DNA from: Aquisphaera giovannonii | Lineage (GTDB): Bacteria; Planctomycetota; Planctomycetia; Isosphaerales; Isosphaeraceae | Direction: 5' to 3' | Assembly (NCBI RefSeq): GCF_008087625.1 | Contig: NZ_CP042997.1 | Span: 4,588,001-4,652,000, forward strand | DNA length: 64,000 bases | Shown: piece by piece, positions 37,476 to 43,800 of the stretch | Layout: the number at the start of each line of letters is the position of its first letter | Numbering within the stretch: position 1 is the first letter of the stretch | The notes under the pieces: model-generated | The model's input: only the letters and a program-made list of their open reading frames with translations | Databases searched by the model: none | Told to the model about the DNA's origin: nothing | Translations under genes and position numbers: made by a program

Positions 37476-38474
37476 TCACAGGCGGTCGAGGGGGCTGATG
37501 ACGCCGCGGGCTCCGGCCTGGAGCACGTGGGTGTAAACCATCGTGGTGGAGACGTCCGCGTGCCCGAGCAGCTCCTGGACGGTGCGGATGTCGTGGCCGG
37601 CCTCCAGGAGGTGGGTGGCGAAGGAGTGGCGGAAGGAGTGGGGGCTGGCCGGCTTGGCGAGGCCGGCGGCGAGGACGGCCTGATGGACGCGCTTCTGGAC
37701 CATGTTCTCGTGGACGTGGTGGCGGCGGAGCGGGCGGGAGTCGGGGTCGGCCCGGTCGTCGCGCGGGTCGCGGCTGAGCCGGGACGAGGGGAAGAGGTAT
37801 TGCCAGCCGAGCTCGCGGTCCGCCGCGGGATACTTGGCGGCGAGGGCGTGCGGGAGGAAGACGCGGCCGCGGCCCCGCTCGACGTCGCGGGCATGGACAC
37901 GGGCGACGGCCGCGACCTGGTCCCGGAGGCGGTCCTCCAGCGAACGGGGCAGGGGGACGGATCGATCCTTGTCGCCCTTGCCCTCGCGGACGAGGACCTG
38001 GCGGCGGTCGAAGTCGAGGTCCTTGACGCGCAGTCTACAGCATTCGAGGACGCGGAGGCCCGAGCCATACATCAGCTCGGCCATGAGCTTCCACGGGTCA
38101 TCCATTCTGCATAACACGGCGCGCACCTCGTCGACGGAGAGGACGACGGGGAGGCGTTTGGGCCGGACGGCGCGAACCGAATCGATGCGGGGCAGGTCGA
38201 TCTCGAGGACATTCCGATAGAGGAAGAGGATCGCGGCGAGGGCCTGGTTCTGGGTGCTCGCCGCGACATGCTCGCGAACGGCCAGGTGCGTGAGGAAGGC
38301 GGCGACCTCGCCCGCCCCCATCTCCCGCGGATGCCGCTTGCCATGGAAGAGGATGAAGCGGCGGATCCAGCCGACATACGCCTCCTCGGTGCGGATGGCG
38401 TAATGGCGGGTCCGCAATCGATCCCTCACCTGAGCGAGGAGCCTCGGCGGATTCGGCGGAGTCCGCATCGACAT
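37476..38474 (-). CDS. intI: integron integrase IntI
   Basis: A 332-residue tyrosine recombinase. The N-terminal SAM-like domain begins LLAQVRDRLRTRHYAIRTEEAYVGW. The catalytic domain has R141 (GSGLRVLECCRLRV), K166 (EGKGDKDR), H279 and R282 (SPHSFRHSFATHLL), H305 (LLGHADVSTT) and nucleophile Y314 (VYTHV), so all active residues are present. The IntI-specific insertion that distinguishes integron integrases from XerC/D is seen at about 210-230 as ALAAKYPAADRELGWQYLFPS. IntI recombines attI with folded attC sites to insert and excise cassettes. It is transcribed away from the array, the standard integron layout. A 16-nt palindrome upstream (38567-38582) may control it. Confidence 0.95.
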   Translation of the reverse strand: MSMRTPPNPPRLLAQVRDRLRTRHYAIRTEEAYVGWIRRFILFHGKRHPREMGAGEVAAFLTHLAVREHVAASTQNQALAAILFLYRNVLEIDLPRIDSVRAVRPKRLPVVLSVDEVRAVLCRMDDPWKLMAELMYGSGLRVLECCRLRVKDLDFDRRQVLVREGKGDKDRSVPLPRSLEDRLRDQVAAVARVHARDVERGRGRVFLPHALAAKYPAADRELGWQYLFPSSRLSRDPRDDRADPDSRPLRRHHVHENMVQKRVHQAVLAAGLAKPASPHSFRHSFATHLLEAGHDIRTVQELLGHADVSTTMVYTHVLQAGARGVISPLDRL

Positions 38475-38566
38475 CGCGGCCGGTCTTTGTGGTCGTGGTG
38501 GGATCGGTATGCGTCCCCTTGCCCCACGGCCCGGAGCGCGTCATATTGAAGCCGGTAAGTCCGCCC

Positions 38567-38582
38567 TGTTTTGTACAAAACA
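38567..38582. promoter_or_regulatory. perfect palindrome upstream of intI, candidate operator
   Basis: TGTTTTGTACAAAACA is a perfect 16-nt palindrome about 93 bp before the intI start and 109 bp before the attI crossover. It is AT-rich in a GC-rich genome, which makes chance occurrence unlikely. In other bacteria intI is repressed by LexA through an operator in this position; whether this is a planctomycete LexA site is inference. It could equally control the cassette promoter. Confidence 0.5.
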
Positions 38583-38640
38583 ACAGTACCCGTGTCGAGA
38601 GGCTAGAGCCCTGTCCCGAACATTTCGCCCGCCGGTCTTA

Positions 38641-38697
38641 TGCAGAATCCGGGCGCGTGTTATGAGGAATTAGGATTCTGTCTAATCACTGTTAGGC
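38641..38697 (+). other. attI-like primary recombination site
   Basis: The first cassette begins at GTTAGGC (38691-38697), so crossover is between G38691 and T38692. Upstream there is an inverted repeat CAGAATCC (38643-38650) / GGATTCTG (38673-38680), then TCTAATCACT. No attC-type long stem is present left of this point, as expected for attI. The segment CTAATCACTGTTAGGCGGC recurs once more at the end of cassette 1. The assignment rests on its position between intI and the first cassette. Confidence 0.75.
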
Positions 38698-38705
38698 GGC
38701 ACACG

Positions 38706-38936
38706 ATGGAACCTACGCCGGAGGCGAGAGCGGAGGCAAGGCGCAACCCCGGCGGCTGGGTCTACGCCATCGATCCGCGGTACGACCCCGACGGTGCCGT
38801 TCCGCCCGAGGGGATCAAAGGCGCGTGGAAGGTCGATGAGCGAGGGGATATCGTGGGCGAGTTCATCCCCAATCCGAGGTATCAGCCTGAGGGCTCCGTC
38901 CAGCCCAAGCCGTGCGCGGGTAGACCGGACGCCTAA
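38706..38936 (+). CDS. cassette 1: hypothetical protein, copy A of a duplicated cassette
   Basis: A 76-residue protein beginning MEPTPEARAEARRNPGGWVY. It has WVYAIDPRYDPDG, GIKGAWKVDERGDIVGEF and IPNPRYQPEG, and looks like a compact beta-rich domain; no function is known to me. The stop codon TAA is part of the box GCCTAA that opens the recombination site. The 246 bp from GTTAGGC to GCCTAA (38691-38936) are identical to 39712-39957. Unlike copy B, this copy has no full attC but an 18-nt hairpin. Confidence 0.8.
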   Translation: MEPTPEARAEARRNPGGWVYAIDPRYDPDGAVPPEGIKGAWKVDERGDIVGEFIPNPRYQPEGSVQPKPCAGRPDA

Positions 38937-38948
38937 TCACTGTTAGGC
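38931..38948 (+). repeat. compact recombination-site scar, copy 1
   Basis: GCCTAATCACTGTTAGGC: a 6-bp inverted repeat (GCCTAA/TTAGGC) around TCACTG. It occupies the place of the attC between cassettes 1 and 2. Its right part, with the next bases, matches attI over 19 nt. Confidence 0.75.
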
Positions 38949-38969
38949 GGCTCAACTCCGGGCGAGTCG

Positions 38970-39278
38970 ATGAGCGAACGCAAGCGGCTACTGAAGCTCG
39001 CCTCTCGCATCCCGCCGGAGCGTATCGCTGGGGTGCTTGAGGTCGCAGATGACATACCCTCCGGCTATTTCCTTATCGGCGACGACCCGGATCACTACCT
39101 TGTCTGCTGCTGGCACGTCGCAAACGGGCTGATGAGCATGATCATCGAGGACGACGCCTTGGCGGTGGCCTGCAAGCGGTATCTGCTGGCGAATGGTGCA
39201 CCGGTCTTCCGATCAACTGAGGAGGCCGAGGCACATGCGGCGGCACAGGGGTGGCCTGGCCGTCGGGCCAACGCCTAA
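38970..39278 (+). CDS. cassette 2: hypothetical protein
   Basis: A 102-residue soluble protein beginning MSERKRLLKLASRIPPERIAG. A central IPSGYFLIGDDPDHYLVCCWHVANGL is followed by a helical part and an EEAEAHAAAQGW end. I recognise no family. The stop TAA lies inside the GCCTAAC box of the following attC. The upstream spacer from the site box to the ATG is 21 nt, with only a weak ribosome binding site. Confidence 0.75.
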   Translation: MSERKRLLKLASRIPPERIAGVLEVADDIPSGYFLIGDDPDHYLVCCWHVANGLMSMIIEDDALAVACKRYLLANGAPVFRSTEEAEAHAAAQGWPGRRANA

Positions 39279-39372
39279 CCTCACGCTGCAGCGGACCCCG
39301 CACCGCCGCGACGCTTCGGGTATTATCAAGCCTCACTCGGCGGTGCGGGTCCGCTGAGCTTTGGCGTTAGGC
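39273..39372 (+). repeat. attC site after cassette 2
   Basis: Outer boxes GCCTAAC (39273) and GTTAGGC (39366). Inner arms GCAGCGGACCCCGCACCGCC and GGCGGTGCGGGTCCGCTGAG pair with one unpaired base on the left arm. The loop contains GTATTATCAAG. 100 nt. Confidence 0.9.
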
Positions 39373-39379
39373 GGCGTTC

Positions 39380-39595
39380 ATGACGCTTGATGAGTCACGC
39401 GACGTCGAAAGCCAAACTCCGCGTTGGCGTTTCAAACTGCGAACGCTCATGATCGCGATCGCCTTGCTGGCACCAGTTCTGTACTTGCTCATCCAATTGA
39501 TTAGAGCGTGCTGGGCATTGGAGGACTTCTACCGCCCCGGAGGACGACTGGATCGGATTCGGAGGGGACTGCCAGATCCCGGGCCACGCTGGTAG
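39380..39595 (+). CDS. cassette 3: small single-pass membrane protein
   Basis: A 71-residue protein: a hydrophilic N-terminus, RWRFKLRTLMIAIALLAPVL and LYLLIQLIRACW forming one transmembrane helix, and a short Arg-rich C-terminal tail. The RFKLRTLM... opening is common on planctomycete one-pass proteins. The start is 8 nt after the site box with no obvious ribosome binding site. Base use is clearly less GC-rich than in the chromosomal genes, suggesting recent acquisition. Unlike most cassettes, its stop (TAG) is 22 bp before the attC. Confidence 0.75.
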   Translation: MTLDESRDVESQTPRWRFKLRTLMIAIALLAPVLYLLIQLIRACWALEDFYRPGGRLDRIRRGLPDPGPRW

Positions 39596-39616
39596 GGGCG
39601 GCGGCCGCAAGTTCCC

Positions 39617-39718
39617 GCCTAACGTGGCGCTGCAGCGGACCCCGCACCGCCGCGGCGGCTTCTTCCTCAATTCAAGGTCCGCTCGGCGGTGCGGGTCCGC
39701 TGAGCTTTGTCGTTAGGC
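39617..39718 (+). repeat. attC site after cassette 3
   Basis: Boxes GCCTAAC (39617) and GTTAGGC (39712), with the standard inner stem. Loop CTTCCTCAATTCAAGG, without the TATCAT motif. 102 nt. Confidence 0.9.
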
Positions 39719-39726
39719 GGCACACG

Positions 39727-39957
39727 ATGGAACCTACGCCGGAGGCGAGAGCGGAGGCAAGGCGCAACCCCGGCGGCTGGGTCTACGCCATCGATCCGCG
39801 GTACGACCCCGACGGTGCCGTTCCGCCCGAGGGGATCAAAGGCGCGTGGAAGGTCGATGAGCGAGGGGATATCGTGGGCGAGTTCATCCCCAATCCGAGG
39901 TATCAGCCTGAGGGCTCCGTCCAGCCCAAGCCGTGCGCGGGTAGACCGGACGCCTAA
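39727..39957 (+). CDS. cassette 4: hypothetical protein, copy B of a duplicated cassette
   Basis: Encodes the same 76-residue protein as 38706-38936, with no base difference across the 246-bp cassette body. This copy keeps its own full attC, so it is the likelier parent. Identity at the DNA level shows the duplication is recent, i.e. the array has changed recently, or that the two copies were mis-assembled. The TAA stop overlaps the GCCTAAC box. Confidence 0.8.
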   Translation: MEPTPEARAEARRNPGGWVYAIDPRYDPDGAVPPEGIKGAWKVDERGDIVGEFIPNPRYQPEGSVQPKPCAGRPDA

Positions 39958-40052
39958 CGTGTCGCTGCAGCGGACCCCGCACCGCCGCGCCACTTTTCCT
40001 GCTATGGTTGGTCTGCTCGGCGGTGCGGGGCCGCTGAGCTTGGGTGTTAGGA
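39952..40052 (+). repeat. attC site after cassette 4
   Basis: Boxes GCCTAAC (39952) and GTTAGGA (40046); the last base of the second box differs from the consensus. Inner stem standard. The loop contains TGCTATGGT at 40000-40008. 101 nt. Confidence 0.88.
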
Positions 40053-40066
40053 CGACGGGGGAGGCC

Positions 40067-40270
40067 ATGAGCACGCGGAGGCGGAAGCTGGCCGGTGAAC
40101 TCGGCCCCTTTGTGCAGCAGTACCGCCGCAAGAGCTACGCCACTCACGACCCGAACGATCGCCGCTACGACCGCGAGCTTGAAGCCAAGATCAAGCGGAT
40201 GCCTCCCGAAGAACTCGACAGGCTGCTCCACGGAGACATCGACGACGAGACGGAGGCGGGCCACTCCTAA
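40067..40270 (+). CDS. cassette 5: small charged hypothetical protein
   Basis: A 67-residue protein beginning MSTRRRKLAGELGPFVQQYRRKS with an acidic C-terminus (LLHGDIDDETEAG). The middle, DPNDRRYDRELEAKIKRMPPEELDRLL, is helical. GGGGGAGG lies 2-7 nt upstream of the ATG, a strong ribosome binding site. The TAA stop is within the following site box. No family recognised; the size and charge split would fit an antitoxin, but nothing in the cassette encodes a partner. Confidence 0.7.
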   Translation: MSTRRRKLAGELGPFVQQYRRKSYATHDPNDRRYDRELEAKIKRMPPEELDRLLHGDIDDETEAGHS

Positions 40271-40366
40271 CGTGGCGCTGCAGCAGACCCCGCACCGCCA
40301 CATAGGCTTCTCGACTATCATTGGTTCGCTTGGCGGTGCGGGTCCGCTGAGCTTGGGTCGTTAGGC
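40265..40366 (+). repeat. attC site after cassette 5
   Basis: Boxes TCCTAAC (40265) and GTTAGGC (40360). Left arm has GCAGCAGACCCCGCACCGCC, one base off the common arm. Loop contains CTATCATTGG. 102 nt. Confidence 0.88.
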
Positions 40367-40381
40367 GGCGGAGGAACGTTG

Positions 40382-40687
40382 GTGCGGCTGACCCCGGCAC
40401 AAGTCGGCATGTTAGGCTTGCTCGGGCAACTGCTGCCGATGGGCATGCCGCGGGACCAGTCGTTGGCCGACCGCATCCGAGACGGCCATACCTTCCTGGT
40501 TCGCATCGCCAAGGTTGACCTCGGGTACGACCCGCAGGCGTGGCATGAGCACCTTCGCGACACCAATGCGGGGGGCTATCGTTGGAGCAATAAGCACCTC
40601 GGCTTCCCGCGGCGGATCGCCTCGGCCCTCGCCGACCCGGAGTGGCAGCGGGCCGTTGCTGTCCTGCGGGGCGAGCCCGGCGCCTAA
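40382..40687 (+). CDS. cassette 6: hypothetical protein
   Basis: A 101-residue protein starting at GTG (VRLTPAQVGMLGLLGQLLP), with GGAGGA 6 nt upstream inside the cassette's conserved 5' border. Main segments are SLADRIRDGHTFLVRIAK, LGYDPQAWHEHLRDTNAGGYRW and PRRIASALADPEW. No known domain. TAA stop in the GCCTAAC box. Confidence 0.72.
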   Translation: MRLTPAQVGMLGLLGQLLPMGMPRDQSLADRIRDGHTFLVRIAKVDLGYDPQAWHEHLRDTNAGGYRWSNKHLGFPRRIASALADPEWQRAVAVLRGEPGA

Positions 40688-40781
40688 CGTGGCGCTGCAG
40701 CGGACCCGGCCCGCCGCGGCGGTCGCTGGTACAATCGAGGTCCTGCTCGGCGGGCCGGTCCGCTGAGCTTTGGTGTTAGGC
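40682..40781 (+). repeat. attC site after cassette 6
   Basis: Boxes GCCTAAC (40682) and GTTAGGC (40775). The stem uses GGACCCGGCCCGCCGCGG / CGGCGGGCCGGTCCG, with compensating changes in both arms relative to its neighbours. Loop has TGGTACAATCG. 100 nt. Confidence 0.9.
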
Positions 40782-40792
40782 GGCTCTGTCAT

Positions 40793-41059
40793 ATGGCCGG
40801 GGTCAAGCATCTGATGGAGGCGGTGCGACAGGTTCTCCTACGGGAGTGGGATCCGATCGGGGTCGCCGACAACCCGGCGTGCTTTGATGAGTACGACCGC
40901 TATGCCCGCACGATCTGCCGCTATCTCGAAGAGGGCGTCGATGAGTTCAAGCTCACGGCGTACTTGGGCCAAGTACAGACCGTCGGGATGGGACTGTCGC
41001 GGGCCGACGCGGAGCGTGATAAGTTGGTCGCGCGACGCCTGATGGCCCTCTCGGTATGA
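40793..41059 (+). CDS. cassette 7: conserved hypothetical protein
   Basis: An 88-residue all-helical protein beginning MAGVKHLMEAVRQVLLREWDP, followed by FDEYDRYARTICRYLEEGVDEFKLTAYLGQVQT and a C-terminal RDKLVARRLMAL. Similar short proteins with a VLLxEWDPIGV opening occur widely in bacteria without known function. Start ATG is 12 nt after the site box. TGA stop just before GCCTAAC. Confidence 0.75.
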   Translation: MAGVKHLMEAVRQVLLREWDPIGVADNPACFDEYDRYARTICRYLEEGVDEFKLTAYLGQVQTVGMGLSRADAERDKLVARRLMALSV

Positions 41060-41060
41060 C

Positions 41061-41162
41061 GCCTAACTTCGCGCTGCAGCGGACCCCGCACCGCCGCGGC
41101 GGCATCTCCTGCGAATCAAGGTCAGCTCGGCGGTGCGGGTCCGCTGAGCTTTACCGTTAGGC
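41061..41162 (+). repeat. attC site after cassette 7
   Basis: Boxes GCCTAAC (41061) and GTTAGGC (41156), standard stem, loop CTCCTGCGAATCAAGG. 102 nt. Confidence 0.9.
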
Positions 41163-41413
41163 AGGAACGCCGCGAAGCGCCTGGAACTTGCCGCTGCTTG
41201 ACGCGGCCGTTACGCTGGGACGAGGCGCGTGAGCTCGCTCGCGGCGGAGCGCACCCGCGTAACTCGGCGGGGCTCGATCGGAGGCTCGTGCGGCGTTCTG
41301 CCTAACCGCCGGCTAGACAGAACGCGTGGCGTTCTGCCTAACCACTCGGCGTTGAAGCAGAATCGGGGACCGATTCTGCTTAACACCTCATTAGGCAGCT
41401 CGGAGCCCTCCCG
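41163..41413 (+). other. cassette 8: apparently geneless cassette with attI-like end
   Basis: No frame here has a ribosome binding site or recognisable product. The 3' part is dense in inverted repeats: AGAACGC-GTG-GCGTTCT at about 41318-41335 and AGCAGAATCGG / CCGATTCTGCT around GGA at about 41357-41380. Boxes GCCTAAC occur at 41300 and 41336, GCTTAAC at 41378, and ATTAGGC at 41390. The last 40 nt resemble the attI region (CAGAATC...GATTCTG then TAA-CAC-TTAGGC), not the other attC sites. Confidence 0.55.
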
Positions 41414-41665
41414 ATGGACATCGCCTGCCGAAGTTGCGGCGCATCCGTTGGCCGACTCCACGAGCCCTACTGCAGCAGCGAATTGTGTCCTTTCTGCGGC
41501 GACTTCATCAGCACCTGCGACTGCATCTTCGAGGTGCTCTCGCTAACCCCCGAGGAACGCGAACTCGTCGAGGAGTTCGCGGACGACTCGGTCCAGCCGC
41601 TCCGTGGCATCTGCGACCGCTGGCGCGCGGCAGTTGAGGCCAAGGGGCGTGTCCCGTACTCATGA
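41414..41665 (+). CDS. cassette 9: zinc-ribbon-like small protein
   Basis: An 83-residue protein. The N-terminal part has paired cysteines, MDIACRSCGASVG and ELCPFCGDFISTCDC, suited to binding zinc. The C-terminal half is acidic and helical (LTPEERELVEEFADDSVQPL). Probably a cytoplasmic zinc-binding protein; no specific family is recognised. Its TGA stop is 20 bp before the attC. Confidence 0.72.
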   Translation: MDIACRSCGASVGRLHEPYCSSELCPFCGDFISTCDCIFEVLSLTPEERELVEEFADDSVQPLRGICDRWRAAVEAKGRVPYS

Positions 41666-41685
41666 GTCGGCGCCTGCCGGCATCC

Positions 41686-41785
41686 GCCTAACGTGGCGCT
41701 GCAGCGGACCCCGCACCGCCGCGGCGCTCACTGTGCTATCGTGGTCATCTCGGCGGTGCGGGCCCGCTGAGCTTGGTCGTTAGGC
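41686..41785 (+). repeat. attC site after cassette 9
   Basis: Boxes GCCTAAC (41686) and GTTAGGC (41779), standard stem, loop with TGCTATCGT at 41734-41742. 100 nt. Confidence 0.9.
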
Positions 41786-41802
41786 GGCGGAGGACACGGC
41801 GC

Positions 41803-42213
41803 GTGCGGATCATCCCTCTGTTGGAATCCGGCCACCCCGATGTCCGGCCCGACCTCGGGCCCCTGGCCGGCCACGAGCATCCCTGGACGGCGCGCAAGGG
41901 GCGGATGCTCCTTGACCTGGTGGCTCACCTGGAGTCGCGGGGGCCGGCACCCGACGCCTTCGCATATGTCGCCGGCGACGAGCTTTGGCTCTATCCGGCG
42001 AATCGGCACAATCGCGCGCGGGTCCAGGTCGCGGTCGTCTGGCGCGACTACGGCCCTGTGCGCGACGGCTATCCCGAGATGTACTATCGCCTGAGCGTGA
42101 GGCGGCCTGGGGCGCCGGGCAGCGAGGAGCGGGCTCGCGAGTTGTCCGAGGTCGAAGACCACATTCGAAGGGCATTCGGGTGGTCGGCCCCGGCGGCCAG
42201 CGACCCCGCCTAA
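41803..42213 (+). CDS. cassette 10: hypothetical protein
   Basis: A 136-residue protein starting at GTG (VRIIPLLESGHPDVRPDLG) with GGAGGA 9 nt upstream, again within the cassette border. Segments RKGRMLLDLVAHLESRG, AYVAGDELWLYPANRHNRARVQVAVVW and YPEMYYRLSVRRPG suggest an alpha/beta fold. No family recognised. TAA stop in the GCCTAAC box. Confidence 0.72.
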   Translation: MRIIPLLESGHPDVRPDLGPLAGHEHPWTARKGRMLLDLVAHLESRGPAPDAFAYVAGDELWLYPANRHNRARVQVAVVWRDYGPVRDGYPEMYYRLSVRRPGAPGSEERARELSEVEDHIRRAFGWSAPAASDPA

Positions 42214-42308
42214 CCTCGCGCTGCAGCGGACCCCGCACCGCCGCGGCCCTCCTGGTATCATCGGGGCTCTAATCGGCGGTGCGGGTCCGCTGATCTTTGG
42301 TGTTAGGC
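42208..42308 (+). repeat. attC site after cassette 10
   Basis: Boxes GCCTAAC (42208) and GTTAGGC (42302), standard stem, loop with TGGTATCAT at 42253-42261. 101 nt. Confidence 0.9.
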
Positions 42309-42368
42309 GGACGCGGTCGTCACGGACGGGCCGTTGTTGTGGGGGTCGTGGGGCGGTATGCTGCGCGG

Positions 42369-42605
42369 ATGCCGACCGTGTTGCGCAGTGGGCCTTACCG
42401 CTTCTTCTTCTACTCCGGGGATCGGGAGGAACCGGCGCACGTTCACGTCGAACGCGACGACTGCGAGGCGAAGTTCTGGCTCGACCCGGTACGCCTGGAG
42501 CGAAGCCGGGGGTTCGCCCGTAAGGAAATCGGTCTGCTCCAGGGGATCGTCGAGGAGAACCGGCAGCGACGGCTGGAGAGCTGGCATGACTACTTCCGCG
42601 GCTGA
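42369..42605 (+). CDS. cassette 11a: DUF4160 family protein
   Basis: A 78-residue protein with the DUF4160 pattern: MPTVLRSGPYRFFFYSGDRE, EPAHVHVERDDCEAKFWLDP, GFARKEIGLLQGIVEENRQ and a LLESWHDYF-like end. DUF4160 genes are usually followed by DUF2442, as here, and the pair is regarded as a putative type II toxin-antitoxin-like module without firm experimental proof. The next gene overlaps its end by 20 nt. It is one of two cassettes carrying two genes; the other is hicAB. Confidence 0.85.
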   Translation: MPTVLRSGPYRFFFYSGDREEPAHVHVERDDCEAKFWLDPVRLERSRGFARKEIGLLQGIVEENRQRRLESWHDYFRG

Positions 42606-42903
42606 GACCCGATCCACCACGGCCACAAACCTGGTCGTCACGGAAGATACCCTGAGCGTCGAGCTATCCGATGGCCGCTCGATAGCGGCTCCGTTGGCCT
42701 GGTATCCCCGGCTGCTCCACGGCACCCCCCAGGAGCGAAGCCGCTGGCGGCTGATAGGTCAGGGCCGCGGCATCCACTGGCCCGATCTCGACGAGGACAT
42801 CAGCGTCGAGGCCCTGCTGGCAGGCCGGCCGTCAGGCGAGAGCCACGCATCATTCAAGCGGTGGCTCGAGCAGCGAGGCGCTCCCGTCGTGGAGCCCGCC
42901 TAA
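42586..42903 (+). CDS. cassette 11b: DUF2442 family protein
   Basis: A 105-residue protein. The DUF2442 core is VVTEDTLSVELSDGRSIAAP, LAWYPRLLHGTPQERSRWRL and GIHWPDLDEDISVEALLAG. The first 15 residues are Thr/Ser-rich and precede the family core. It overlaps the DUF4160 gene by 20 nt, indicating coupled translation. The TAA stop lies in the attC box. Family knowledge suggests it is the partner of DUF4160 in a small regulatory or toxin-antitoxin pair. Confidence 0.85.
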   Translation: MTTSAAETRSTTATNLVVTEDTLSVELSDGRSIAAPLAWYPRLLHGTPQERSRWRLIGQGRGIHWPDLDEDISVEALLAGRPSGESHASFKRWLEQRGAPVVEPA

Positions 42904-42998
42904 CCGCATGCTGCAGCGGACCCCGCACCGCCACGGTGGTTATCGCACAATCGAAGGTCGCTCGGGCGGTGCGGGTCCGCTGAGCTCGGTCGTTAGGC
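42898..42998 (+). repeat. attC site after cassette 11
   Basis: Boxes GCCTAAC (42898) and GTTAGGC (42992). Stem standard with minor changes (CGCATGCTGCAGCGGACC left). Loop has GCACAATCGAAGG. 101 nt. Confidence 0.9.
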
Positions 42999-43018
42999 GG
43001 CTCAAGCGCGTTCTCGAC

Positions 43019-43276
43019 GTGATCGGGCTGAACCCGCGATGGACCTTCCGATACCCGCACCTGGCGGCTGTCGGACCGGGCGTCCTCCTGGTCTTCGCAT
43101 CGGGAGATTCGCCCTCGCCACCTGTCGCCGGTGGTGTCGTCCAAGTCGAGCGTCGCGACGGCACCATCGCTGCTTACGAGGTGTTCTTCAGCGAGCGGCG
43201 TCCCGGGGCTTTCGGGGTGGCGATCCCGGGCCTCGATGCAGCGGAGATCGACATCGGTGCAAACGTCGAGTGGTAA
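43019..43276 (+). CDS. cassette 12: hypothetical protein, start uncertain
   Basis: About 85 residues if it starts at GTG 43019 (VIGLNPRWTFRYPHLAAVG); the frame is open further back through the site box, and the true start may differ. Segments PGVLLVFASGDS, GGVVQVERRDGTIAAYEVFF and GVAIPGLDAAEIDIGANVEW are beta-rich. No function recognised. The TAA stop is 17 bp before the attC. Confidence 0.65.
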   Translation: MIGLNPRWTFRYPHLAAVGPGVLLVFASGDSPSPPVAGGVVQVERRDGTIAAYEVFFSERRPGAFGVAIPGLDAAEIDIGANVEW

Positions 43277-43293
43277 GGCTGGCTCGGGGGGCC

Positions 43294-43394
43294 GCCTAAC
43301 CCGGCGCTGCAGCTGACCCCGCACCGCTGCGACGCCCTTCGTGCTATCATGGCTCATATCGGCGGTACGGGGCCGCTGAGCTTATGCGTTAGGC
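43294..43394 (+). repeat. attC site after cassette 12
   Basis: Boxes GCCTAAC (43294) and GTTAGGC (43388), loop with TGCTATCAT at 43342-43350. This is the last site with both boxes canonical before decay sets in. 101 nt. Confidence 0.9.
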
Positions 43395-43410
43395 GGCGGG
43401 AGTCTTCGCG

Positions 43411-43800
43411 ATGCCGTGGAGCGGGGGTTACGAGGCGTTGCGTCAATACCTCCGCGACTTCACCGACATCGGCGGCGATCCGAGCTACGACACGAGCGGC
43501 ATCCTCATGCTCCTCCTGGCGCTGGCCGACAACCTGAGAGAATCGCCCGAAGCGTTGGCCGATCTGCCCGAGTTGGGTGAGACGATCGAGCCTGAGCAAG
43601 CTGCTTTCCTTGAGCAAATGTCCCGCTGGGCCACGGCCAGCCGAACCGCCCGACCTCGTGCTGCAGTGGACCCGGCCCCCGCGGCGAGCTCTGGTAACAT
43701 CAAAACTCCTCGCGGCGGGCCGGTCCGCAGTGCTTGGTCGTCAGGCGGCCCGCCCTGCTCGTCATGGAGGGGAAGTTGCCGAGGAAGATCCGCGATCTGA
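43411..43800 (+). CDS. cassette 13: hypothetical protein reading through its lost stop
   Basis: The gene proper encodes about 79 residues: MPWSGGYEALRQYLRDFTDIG, DTSGILMLLLALADNLRESP and EQAAFLEQMSRWATASRTA. In sister cassettes the stop is the TAA of GCCTAAC. Here the box is GCCCGAC, so the codon became CGA and the frame continues through the whole attC and into the next cassette, to 43800. The last 50 residues are therefore probably non-native. The extended frame overlaps the hicA start in another frame. No family recognised. Confidence 0.6.
   Translation: MPWSGGYEALRQYLRDFTDIGGDPSYDTSGILMLLLALADNLRESPEALADLPELGETIEPEQAAFLEQMSRWATASRTARPRAAVDPAPAASSGNIKTPRGGPVRSAWSSGGPPCSSWRGSCRGRSAI
43648..43746 (+). 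repeat. decaying attC site after cassette 13
   Basis: Boxes GCCCGAC (43648) and GTCAGGC (43740): both have lost the TAAC/GTTA core. The inner stem GTGGACCCGGCCCCCGCGGC / GCGGCGGGCCGGTCCGCA is partly kept. Loop TGGTAACATC. 99 nt. Confidence 0.82.

Noticed and set aside
37133-38068. 311-codon minus-strand frame overlapping the 3' half of intI
   Set aside because: Its composition is Ser/Arg/Pro-rich in the wrong frame of intI. The integrase frame contains all catalytic residues.
41229-41546. Open frame of 105 codons across cassette 8 and the start of cassette 9
   Set aside because: It runs through hairpins and site boxes, has no ribosome binding site, and overlaps the better-supported zinc-ribbon gene at 41414 in another frame.
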